From Pseudomonadota bacterium (lineage in GTDB: Bacteria > Desulfobacterota > Anaeroferrophillalia > Anaeroferrophillales > Tharpellaceae): DNA of 7,673 bases. Shown here piece by piece: positions 1 through 5,888 of the stretch. A program made the translations under genes and the position numbers. The first letter of the stretch is position 1. Every line of letters begins with the position of its first letter. The DNA is taken from positions 1 to 7,673 of the forward strand of contig DAOWHJ010000091.1 of assembly GCA_030641485.1 (NCBI GenBank). The letters are read 5' to 3'. The notes under the pieces are model-generated. The model ran no database searches. It worked only from the letters and a program-made list of their open reading frames with translations, and was not told where the DNA came from.

Positions 1-49
1 GACATTGCTGAGTAAAAGCGCTTCCCAGCTTTTGTGGGGCTGTGTCCCC
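1..49. repeat. Intergenic palindromic repeat, copy 1 (5' edge cut by window)
   Basis: This copy matches the one at 1429-1477 at 40 of 49 positions with no gap, in the same orientation. It begins at GAC, so the first three G of the GGGGACA end lie outside the window, and it ends in TGTCCCC at 43-49. The arms pair at the ends (GACA with TGTC) and at AAAAGC (14-19) with GCTTTT (28-33). The middle of the right arm has diverged, so the hairpin is weaker than in copy 2. Further downstream both copies carry CGAAG and a GGCGAAGC-like stretch, so the true unit may extend to about position 93. The shape resembles REP elements mobilised by REP-associated tyrosine transposases (RAYT); that assignment is inferred, and no transposase is present here. 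Confidence 0.7.
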
Positions 50-117
50 TTGCGAAGCACCCCAAGGGCACTTCCGATGGGCGTAGGCGAAGCAAAGTTC
101 GCTCTAGCTTCAGCTTG

Positions 118-148
118 TTGACTGTTAAAGCAAAGCTGTAAATTAATA
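118..148 (+). promoter_or_regulatory. Possible promoter of the thiolase gene
   Basis: TTGACT at 118-123 differs from the sigma-70 -35 consensus by one base. Candidate -10 boxes are TAAATT at 139-144 (spacing 15) and TTAATA at 143-148 (spacing 19). Neither spacing is ideal, so the call is tentative. It lies in an AT-rich stretch just after the repeat and just ahead of a strong ribosome binding site. Confidence 0.3.
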
Positions 149-173
149 ACTTAAATTTAAAAGGAGATCTACT

Positions 174-1367
174 ATGTTTACAAAAGCTTATATCCCTTAC
201 GGTGGTTACTTTTCTTCCCCATTTGCTCGTTGGCAGGGGAGTTTGGCAACTGAGAATGGGATTAAACTGGCTGCGGCAACGGCTAAGCGTTGGTTGGCGG
301 CAAAAGAGATTGATGCGGGGGTTTTTGAGTATCTCTATTATGGTTTTACGATTCCGCAAAATCACGGTTTCTACGCCAGCCCCTGGGCCGCAGCAATGAT
401 GGGAGCTGATCGGATTCCTGGTTGCATCATTAGTCAGGCCTGTTCGACTTCAACCACCTGTGTATATCAGGCTGCACTTGGTATCGAGATGGGCGAGTAT
501 AATTCAGCTTTTACGTTGATGTCTGACCGCTGTTCTAACGGGCCTCATCTCGCTTGGCCAAATCCGAAAGGTCCGGGTGGCGAGCTTGAGACTGAAAACT
601 GGTTGATGGATAACTTCGGTAACGACCCTTGGGCCAAAAATGCGATGATCGAAACCGCAGAGAATGTTGCCAAAGAGGCCGGTATTAGCCGAGAAGAGTG
701 CGATGATCTGGCACTGCGTCGTTTTGAGCAGTATCAGGATGCCTTGGCTGATGATCGGGCTTTTCAGAAGCGCTATATGTTTCCGGTTGAACTTAAGCTT
801 AGTCGGAAAAAAACCATCACTTTCAGTGAAGATGAAGGGGTTGCTCCGACGACTGCTGATGGACTTAAGGGTTTACGTTCAGTTCTGCCGGAGGGGGTTC
901 ATACTTTTGGTTCCCAGACTCATCCCGCAGATGGTAACTGTGGCTTGATTGTTACTGATCGTGAGACTGCTAAAGATCTGAGCAGTGATAAAAATGTTGA
1001 AGTTCAGATTCTCTCTTACGCTTTTTATCGTGAGAAGAAAGGCTATATGGCGGCAGCGGTAGTTCCCGCGGCTGAAAAAGCTCTGCAGAAGGCAGGTATC
1101 GGGATTAAAGATGTTAAGTCACTTAAAACCCATAACCCCTTTGCCGTTAACGATCTCTACCTTGCCAAGGAGCTTGGTATCGATCCTAATGGTTTCAATA
1201 ATTACGGTAGCTCTTTGGTTTTTGGTCACCCGCAGGGCCCGACTGCTGGACGTTGCATGATTGAGATGATTGAAGAAGTTGCAATGAAAGGCGGCGGTTA
1301 CGGTCTTTTCGCTGGCTGTGCCGCAGGCGATACCGCCGCAGCCTTGGTCGTCAAAGTGACTTGTTAG
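174..1367 (+). CDS. Thiolase family protein (acyl-CoA acetyltransferase-like)
   Basis: This 397-residue protein has the length of a biosynthetic or degradative thiolase, a cytoplasmic enzyme that cleaves 3-ketoacyl-CoA with CoA or condenses two acyl-CoAs. The catalytic set can be placed: nucleophile Cys90 in SQACSTST, Asn321 in THNPFA, His352 in GHPQGPTAG, and second Cys382 in FAGCAAGD. The Cys382 loop (CAAGD) departs from the usual CxGGG, and GHPQGPTAG departs from the common GHPLGASG, so this is a divergent subfamily and its substrate cannot be read from sequence. AAGGAG at 161-166, seven bases before ATG, fixes the start. It lies upstream of iorAB in the same direction, separated by 174 bases that contain a repeat hairpin. 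A role in aromatic or branched acyl-CoA breakdown is plausible but inferred. A stand-alone thiolase unrelated to iorAB is the alternative. Confidence 0.88.
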   Translation: MFTKAYIPYGGYFSSPFARWQGSLATENGIKLAAATAKRWLAAKEIDAGVFEYLYYGFTIPQNHGFYASPWAAAMMGADRIPGCIISQACSTSTTCVYQAALGIEMGEYNSAFTLMSDRCSNGPHLAWPNPKGPGGELETENWLMDNFGNDPWAKNAMIETAENVAKEAGISREECDDLALRRFEQYQDALADDRAFQKRYMFPVELKLSRKKTITFSEDEGVAPTTADGLKGLRSVLPEGVHTFGSQTHPADGNCGLIVTDRETAKDLSSDKNVEVQILSYAFYREKKGYMAAAVVPAAEKALQKAGIGIKDVKSLKTHNPFAVNDLYLAKELGIDPNGFNNYGSSLVFGHPQGPTAGRCMIEMIEEVAMKGGGYGLFAGCAAGDTAAALVVKVTC

Positions 1368-1425
1368 AGTGTAAGTTTTCCTGAAGTCAGCTTCGCTTGG
1401 AATTGAATTTCGCATGCCGATAAAT

Positions 1426-1477
1426 GGGGACATTGCTGAGTAAAGGAGTTTCCCAGCCTTTACTCAGCTGTGTCCCC
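1426..1477. repeat. Intergenic palindromic repeat, copy 2 (complete hairpin)
   Basis: Arms at 1426-1446 and 1457-1477 (21 bases each) pair at 19 of 21 positions. The only mismatch is the two-base step at 1433-1434, and the loop is the ten bases AGTTTCCCAG. The ends read GGGGACA and TGTCCCC. It is a direct repeat of copy 1, and together they flank the thiolase gene. In transcripts it would fold into a long stable stem between the thiolase and iorA messages. There is no T-tract after the stem, so it is not a typical intrinsic terminator. REP/RAYT-type origin is inferred from architecture. Confidence 0.85.
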
Positions 1478-1529
1478 TTCGAAGTGGGGCGAAGCCATAC
1501 TCCAAACTATTATTTACAACTTTAAAAAT

Positions 1530-1533
1530 GAGG
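1530..1533 (+). promoter_or_regulatory. Ribosome binding site deciding the iorA start
   Basis: GAGG lies eight bases before the ATG at 1542. It favours this start over the in-frame GTG at 1470, which falls inside the right arm of the repeat hairpin and would add 24 residues unlike the family N-terminus. Confidence 0.7.
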
Positions 1534-1541
1534 TTAAAATT

Positions 1542-3302
1542 ATGAGTGAAGAAAGAGCAATTTTATCAGGGAATGAGGCGATTGCCCGAGGAGTATGGGA
1601 AGCTGGCGTGCGCCTGGCCTGTGCTTACCCCGGAACCCCCTCAACCGAAATTCTCGAAAATGTAAAAAATTACCCCGATATCTATTCCGAGTGGGCTCCT
1701 AATGAAAAGGTTGCCTTAGAAGTTGGGATTGGGTCATCGATCGCTGGGGCACGGACTCTGGTAACCATGAAGCATGTTGGTATCAACGTCGCTGCTGATC
1801 CACTTTTCACCTTCTCCTACACTGGGGTTAATGGTGGTCTGATTCTGGTCAGTGCCGATGACCCGGCGATGCACAGCTCACAGAATGAGCAGGATAATCG
1901 CAACTACGCCAAGTTTGCCAAAATTCCGGTAGTTGAAGCCAGTGACAGCCAAGAGTGTAAAGATTTCGTTGCCATCGCTTTAGATATCAGCGAGCAGTTT
2001 GATACTCCGGTTATGTATAGGACAACCACCCGAACTTCACATTCCAAGAGCATTGTGACCCTGGGTGAGCGTAAAGAGCAGCCCGGCAAGGTCGAGCTGG
2101 TCAAAAATATGCCCAAATATACGATGTTGCCGGTTAGTGCCAAACAGCGTCATCCGTTAGTTGAAGAGCGCATTCTTAAGCTTAAAGAGTATGCCGAAAC
2201 GACCGAGCTTAATCGGGTTGAGATGAATGATAGCAAGATTGGTGTAATTACCAATGGGATTAGCTATCAGTATGTTAAAGAGGCCCTGCCCAATGTTTCA
2301 GTGCTCAAGTTAGGGCTCACTTATCCGTTGCCGGAAAATAAAATTAAAGATTTTGCGGGCAAGGTTGATAAACTTTTGATCATTGAAGAGGGTGACCCTT
2401 TCTTCGAAGAGCAAATTACGGTAATGGGTGTTAAAATCGACCATGGTAAAGATCTTTTTCCGTTGGTTGGCGAGCTTAGTGCCGCTTTTATCAAAGCCCA
2501 GGTTGAAGGGGTAACGGTTGAGTTGAAAGATCCTGCCGCGGGTTTGCCGGGTCGTCCTCCAGCCTTTTGTCCTGGTTGTTCACATCGCGGAATTTTCACG
2601 ATTCTCAAGAAACTTAAGGTCTTTGTTTCTGGTGATATCGGCTGTTATACCTTGGGGGCACTGCCACCAATTGGGGCAATGCATGCTTGTGTCTGTATGG
2701 GTGCGAGCATCAGTATGGGTCACGGTATGGCCAAGGTCATTGACGCTGGTGATGATATGACTCAGAAAGTCGTATCAGTCATTGGTGATTCAACATTTTT
2801 CCACTCAGGTATGACCTCTCTTTTGAATTGTATCTACAATAAGAGTAACTCGGTTGCGATGATTCTTGACAACCGGACAACTGGTATGACTGGTGGTCAG
2901 GAAAATCCAGGCTCGGGAAAAACCTTAGCTGGCGAGGACGCGATTTCTGCTGATATCCCGGCTTTAGTTAAGGCTTTCGGGATCAAGAATATTATCACTA
3001 TTGATCCTTACGACCTTAAAGATATTGAAGATAAGATGAAGGTTGCCCTAGCTGCTGAAGAGATGACCGTAGTTGTGGTCGAGGCCCCTTGTGTCTTACG
3101 CTACCGGATCAGTCATCCGGCCTGGGTTGTTGATCGCGATAAATGTACCGGTTGTAAGCAGTGCTTGAAAGTAAGCTGTAATGCACTCTCACTTGAAGAG
3201 GATGGCGATGACAAATTTGTGGTTATCGATCCTAATATGTGTGCCGGTTGTGGCGTTTGTGCGCAGGTCTGTAAATTTGACGCGATTGGAGAAAATAAAT
3301 AA
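1542..3302 (+). CDS. iorA: Indolepyruvate:ferredoxin oxidoreductase, alpha subunit
   Basis: This 586-residue protein is the large subunit of the cytoplasmic enzyme that converts indolepyruvate and other aryl-pyruvates, with CoA, to the aryl-acetyl-CoA, CO2 and reduced ferredoxin. Residues about 10-180 form the N-terminal thiamine-diphosphate oxidoreductase domain (CAYPGTPSTEI at 27-37). Residues about 340-520 form the C-terminal TPP-binding domain, with FCPGCSHRG (342-350), GDIGCYTLGALPP (364-376), GDSTFFHSG (415-423) and DNRTTGMTGG (443-452). The C-terminal end carries two [4Fe-4S] sites: Cys535/538/541/546 and Cys567/570/573/577. The first site has Cx4C in place of Cx3C, and neither site has the usual Pro after its last Cys. 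The length fits the family. iorB starts on the last base of its TAA stop, so the two subunits are translationally coupled. The product follows with high confidence; the preferred aryl-pyruvate is not shown. Confidence 0.95.
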   Translation: MSEERAILSGNEAIARGVWEAGVRLACAYPGTPSTEILENVKNYPDIYSEWAPNEKVALEVGIGSSIAGARTLVTMKHVGINVAADPLFTFSYTGVNGGLILVSADDPAMHSSQNEQDNRNYAKFAKIPVVEASDSQECKDFVAIALDISEQFDTPVMYRTTTRTSHSKSIVTLGERKEQPGKVELVKNMPKYTMLPVSAKQRHPLVEERILKLKEYAETTELNRVEMNDSKIGVITNGISYQYVKEALPNVSVLKLGLTYPLPENKIKDFAGKVDKLLIIEEGDPFFEEQITVMGVKIDHGKDLFPLVGELSAAFIKAQVEGVTVELKDPAAGLPGRPPAFCPGCSHRGIFTILKKLKVFVSGDIGCYTLGALPPIGAMHACVCMGASISMGHGMAKVIDAGDDMTQKVVSVIGDSTFFHSGMTSLLNCIYNKSNSVAMILDNRTTGMTGGQENPGSGKTLAGEDAISADIPALVKAFGIKNIITIDPYDLKDIEDKMKVALAAEEMTVVVVEAPCVLRYRISHPAWVVDRDKCTGCKQCLKVSCNALSLEEDGDDKFVVIDPNMCAGCGVCAQVCKFDAIGENK

Positions 3303-3883
3303 TGGAAAATACAAATATTTTATTAGCTGGAGTTGGTGGTCAGGGGGTGCTTTTGGCAAGCCAGATCTTTACCTCCGTAGCGATTGAAGCCGACCTTGAT
3401 GTTAAACAGAGTGAAGTCCATGGGATGTCCCAGCGTGGGGGCAGCGTTACCAGTCATGTCCGGTTTGGTGAGAAAGTCTATTCGCCAACAATTGACCCGG
3501 GTGAGGCCGATTTTTTAATCGGTTTCGAGCGCCTCGAAACCCTGCGTAACGTCCACTGCTTAAAAGCCGGGGGCACCATTATCTACAACACTATGCGGAT
3601 CAACCCGAGTACGGTTGCAGCCGGTGTTTCTGAGTACCCAGGTGATGTTCCTGAGCAGATTTTAGCTTTTGGTGAAAAAACCTTTTTGATCGACGGTCTC
3701 GGTTTAGCTGAACAGGCTGGCAATACCCGCTCTTCCAACGTGGTTATGGTCGGTGCGGTCTCAACGTTTTTGCCGCTGCCAGAGAGTCTCTGGGAGGCTA
3801 AAATCAAAGAACTTCTGCCGCCCAAATTGGTAGATCTCAACTTGAAAGCCTTCCACCTTGGCCGCGAAGCGGTGAAAAAGTAA
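3302..3883 (+). CDS. iorB: Indolepyruvate:ferredoxin oxidoreductase, beta subunit
   Basis: This 193-residue protein is the small partner of IorA, in the pyruvate/ketoisovalerate oxidoreductase gamma-type domain family. Visible family features are the glycine-rich N-terminus GVGGQG (10-15), following strand NILLA, and the EVHGMSQRGGSV block (38-49). The full domain is present and the length is normal. Its ATG shares one base with the iorA stop (TAATG), and GGAG at 3288-3291 lies ten bases upstream. The rho-independent terminator about 50 bases after its stop makes it the last gene of the unit. It carries no iron-sulphur motif, as expected when the cluster domain is in IorA. A 2-oxoacid oxidoreductase with a different substrate is possible, but the pairing with a fused alpha subunit supports IorB. 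Confidence 0.94.
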   Translation: MENTNILLAGVGGQGVLLASQIFTSVAIEADLDVKQSEVHGMSQRGGSVTSHVRFGEKVYSPTIDPGEADFLIGFERLETLRNVHCLKAGGTIIYNTMRINPSTVAAGVSEYPGDVPEQILAFGEKTFLIDGLGLAEQAGNTRSSNVVMVGAVSTFLPLPESLWEAKIKELLPPKLVDLNLKAFHLGREAVKK

Positions 3884-3931
3884 GTTGAATAAGATAGTTT
3901 GATTTAAGCTTGAATTTTAGTAGTTCTATCG

Positions 3932-3967
3932 AAAAAGGGGCGCATTTTGCGCCCCTTTTTCTTTTTC
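3932..3967 (+). terminator. Rho-independent terminator after iorB
   Basis: A perfect 8-bp GC-rich stem (GGGGCGCA at 3937-3944 with TGCGCCCC at 3948-3955) has a three-base TTT loop. It is extended by AAAAA (3932-3936) pairing with TTTTT (3956-3960), and the T-rich tract continues to 3967. The A-tract on the left would also let it act on the opposite strand, though no minus-strand gene ends here. Confidence 0.93.
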
Positions 3968-4213
3968 CTAAAACTTTTTTCCTTGGCCCTGCAGATCTCC
4001 TGAACTGGACGGCAGTGTTTTTTCAAAAATCTTCGATATGCTCACGCAAGATTGCTTGAGGCAGACTCTTTAATCAAGCCCGTTAATCGTTAAAACAGTT
4101 TTGTATAATGAGATCAGGTGTGTTATACCTTCTTGGTAGACTTTGGGCTACAGTGTAACTTAATACGTACCTTAAATCTAAAAAGTTACTTAAAGTTCGA
4201 TAAAGGTAATATT
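3968..4213. other. Intergenic region between the ior unit and the hip/hsd cassette
   Basis: These 246 bases contain no coding region I can support on either strand. They are AT-rich and mark the change from metabolic genes to accessory genes. Contents are the hipBA -10 candidate at 4104-4109 and three short inverted repeats: GCTTGA/TCAAGC (4054-4059, 4074-4079, spacer 14), GTATAA/TTATAC (4103-4108, 4123-4128, spacer 14) and GTAACTT/AAGTTAC (4155-4161, 4183-4189, spacer 21). No tRNA, integrase or attachment repeat is seen. Confidence 0.6.
4103..4128 (+). promoter_or_regulatory. Putative hipBA promoter -10 box and overlapping operator
   Basis: TATAAT at 4104-4109 is a perfect -10 hexamer, but no convincing -35 box lies 16-18 bases upstream. 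The box is embedded in the inverted repeat GTATAA-N14-TTATAC, whose half-sites are 20 bases apart centre to centre, about two helical turns. That is a reasonable layout for a dimeric XRE repressor that shuts off its own operon by covering the -10. Autoregulation is known for HipB proteins; this specific site is inferred. Initiation here would give a leader of about 100 bases before the ATG at 4214. Confidence 0.4.
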
Positions 4214-4552
4214 ATGTCATTTGTAAATATGTCTCCTGCCGCTATCGCGGAAGAATTAGGTGATCGGCTGAAACAAGCCCGGTTGAATGCCGATTTAACT
4301 CAGGCTGAAGTGGCATTACGCACCGGTTTGAACCGAAGGACGGTTCTTTGTGCTGAAAAAGGCAAGGTTCAGTTGGAGAACCTTATCGCCATGTTAGCTT
4401 CCCTGGGTATGGCAGAGCAGCTCAATATGTTTCTCCCTCCACAAGAAATATCCCCTCTACAGTTAGCTAAACTCAAAGGTCGGGAACGGCAACGAGCCTC
4501 AAAATCTACGAATAGAAAAAACCGTATCAAAGAGGATAAGCCCTCATGGTAA
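4214..4552 (+). CDS. hipB: HipB-like XRE-family antitoxin/transcriptional regulator
   Basis: This 112-residue protein has a single helix-turn-helix domain of the XRE/lambda-repressor type at residues about 13-70. The HTH core runs from TQAEVALRTG (29-38) to the recognition segment LNRRTV (39-44). The C-terminal tail after residue 88 is strongly basic (KGRERQR, NRKNR) and probably disordered. It is the expected antitoxin and autorepressor of the HipA-type kinase encoded next, and its reading frame overlaps the hipA start by seven bases. The start is set by AAGG at 4203-4206, seven bases before ATG. An upstream in-frame GTG at 4118 would add 32 residues with no family resemblance and lies almost on the presumed transcription start. 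The gene symbol is by position and domain, not close identity to E. coli HipB. Confidence 0.85.
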   Translation: MSFVNMSPAAIAEELGDRLKQARLNADLTQAEVALRTGLNRRTVLCAEKGKVQLENLIAMLASLGMAEQLNMFLPPQEISPLQLAKLKGRERQRASKSTNRKNRIKEDKPSW

Positions 4553-5865
4553 TGGATGTTATCAGGGTCAAATATAAAAAGCAAAATGTTGGCGCTTTAA
4601 GCTTCAATACTGAAACCGGTATCGGCTCATTCGAATTTGAGCCCCGCTTTATCAGAACCGGCATTGAACTATCGCCGATAAAAATGCCTCTGTCTAAAAA
4701 AATATACTCATTTCCTGAAACTGATTATGCTGTTTTCAAAGGTCTGCCCGGCATGATAGCGGACTCATTACCCGATGATTTTGGTAATGCTGTAATGAAT
4801 GCCTGGATCGCCAGTCAAGGTAAATCACCAGCTGAGATTACACCATTGCAGCGTCTTCAATATACCGGAAAGCGGGGTATGGGGGCACTAACATATCATC
4901 CTGCCAGCCAAAGAAAAAACTTAAACACTGCAAAATATGTTGAAATTCAATCTCTGGTTTCTATTGCTCAAAAAGTATTGGATAAACGGGATCAGTTCAA
5001 CGTAGCTCTTGATGCTCAAGGTCAAGAGGATAAAGAAGCCATGTTGGCACTGATGTCTGTAGGGATAAGTGCCGGTGGTGCCAGAGCAAAAGCTGTGCTC
5101 GCGTTTAATGCTGATTTTACCCAAGTGCGATCCGGGCAAACAGATACACCTGAAGGATTCACCCATTTTTTGCTGAAGTTTGATGGCGTCAGCGAACATA
5201 ACCAGGATACGCAAACATTTGGTGATCCGTTGGGCTATGGGGCAATGGAGTATGTTTATCATCTGATGGCGAAAGCGAGTGGAATCGAGATGATGCCTTG
5301 TCGATTGTTGAACGAAGGTGATCGACGCCACTTTATTACGCAGCGGTTTGATCGGAATGGTAATGAAAAGCGGCATGTCCAAACCTTAAATGGGCTGGCG
5401 CACGTCAGCTACAAAAAAGTAGGGTCGTACTCGTATGCCGAACTGTTTTCGATTGCAAGAGAGTTGAATTTAAGCTCTGATGACGCAATGCAAATATTTA
5501 AACGTATGGTTTTTAATGTCATTGCCCGTAATCATGACGATCATTCCAAAAACTTTGCTTTCATGCTTGATGATCAACATCAATGGCAACTGGCTCCGGC
5601 TTACGATTTGGTTTACAGCTACAAACCCGGAAGTCCCTGGGTAAATAGTCACTGGATGATGATCAACGGCAAACAAGGTAATTTTACCCGAGAAGATTTT
5701 TATAGCTTTGGAAAATTAAGTCCCATATTCACCAAACGTAAAATTGATCGGATAATCGAAGAGACGACAGAGCATGTTTCAGCATGGAATGATCTTGCCA
5801 CCGAATATAGTGTTCCGCAAGCGTTGCGCAAATTGATAGCTAGCAATTTACGACTAGCGCTTTAG
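4546..5865 (+). CDS. hipA: HipA-family serine/threonine kinase toxin
   Basis: This 439-residue protein is the same size as E. coli HipA (440), the kinase toxin that phosphorylates glutamyl-tRNA synthetase to cause growth arrest and persistence. Related HipA proteins phosphorylate other targets, so the target here is unknown. The order is a HipA N-terminal subdomain (about 5-120) followed by the kinase core. In the core, ISAGGARAK (174-182) is the flexible P-loop with Ser175 at the inactivating autophosphorylation position and Lys182. HDDHSKN (330-336) holds catalytic Asp331 and Asn336. APAYDL (350-355) holds metal-binding Asp354. All key residues are intact, so an active kinase is predicted. 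The ATG at 4546 follows GAGG (4532-4535) by ten bases; ATG at 4552 is a second possible start, two codons later. hsdM begins 8-23 bases after its stop, suggesting cotranscription. Its base composition is more AT-rich than hsdM. Confidence 0.92.
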   Translation: MVMDVIRVKYKKQNVGALSFNTETGIGSFEFEPRFIRTGIELSPIKMPLSKKIYSFPETDYAVFKGLPGMIADSLPDDFGNAVMNAWIASQGKSPAEITPLQRLQYTGKRGMGALTYHPASQRKNLNTAKYVEIQSLVSIAQKVLDKRDQFNVALDAQGQEDKEAMLALMSVGISAGGARAKAVLAFNADFTQVRSGQTDTPEGFTHFLLKFDGVSEHNQDTQTFGDPLGYGAMEYVYHLMAKASGIEMMPCRLLNEGDRRHFITQRFDRNGNEKRHVQTLNGLAHVSYKKVGSYSYAELFSIARELNLSSDDAMQIFKRMVFNVIARNHDDHSKNFAFMLDDQHQWQLAPAYDLVYSYKPGSPWVNSHWMMINGKQGNFTREDFYSFGKLSPIFTKRKIDRIIEETTEHVSAWNDLATEYSVPQALRKLIASNLRLAL

Positions 5866-5875
5866 ATGAACAGAT

Positions 5876-5879
5876 GGAG
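5876..5879 (+). promoter_or_regulatory. Ribosome binding site deciding the hsdM start
   Basis: GGAG lies nine bases before the ATG at 5889. The earlier in-frame ATG at 5874 has no purine-rich site at a workable distance and itself overlaps this GGAG, so 5889 is preferred. Confidence 0.55.
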
Positions 5880-5888
5880 TATAGCGAA

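Noticed and set aside
1119..1433. Minus-strand open frame across the end of the thiolase gene
   Set aside because: It mostly antisenses the conserved thiolase active-site region, starts in the repeat, and has no recognisable domain.
1426..1477. Intrinsic terminator after the thiolase gene
   Set aside because: The stem is strong, but no T-tract follows it and the same structure occurs upstream of the gene, so a dispersed repeat explains it better.
1470..1541. Longer iorA reading frame from GTG at 1470
   Set aside because: The start falls in the arm of the repeat hairpin, has no ribosome binding site, and adds 24 residues unlike the family. ATG at 1542 has GAGG at proper spacing.
4118..4213. 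Longer hipB reading frame from GTG at 4118
   Set aside because: It begins almost at the presumed transcription start, lacks a ribosome binding site, and adds 32 residues with no domain. ATG at 4214 is preceded by AAGG.
4921..5382. Minus-strand open frame of 153 codons within hipA
   Set aside because: It lies wholly inside a clear HipA gene with intact kinase motifs, and its product shows no recognisable domain. It is a shadow frame.
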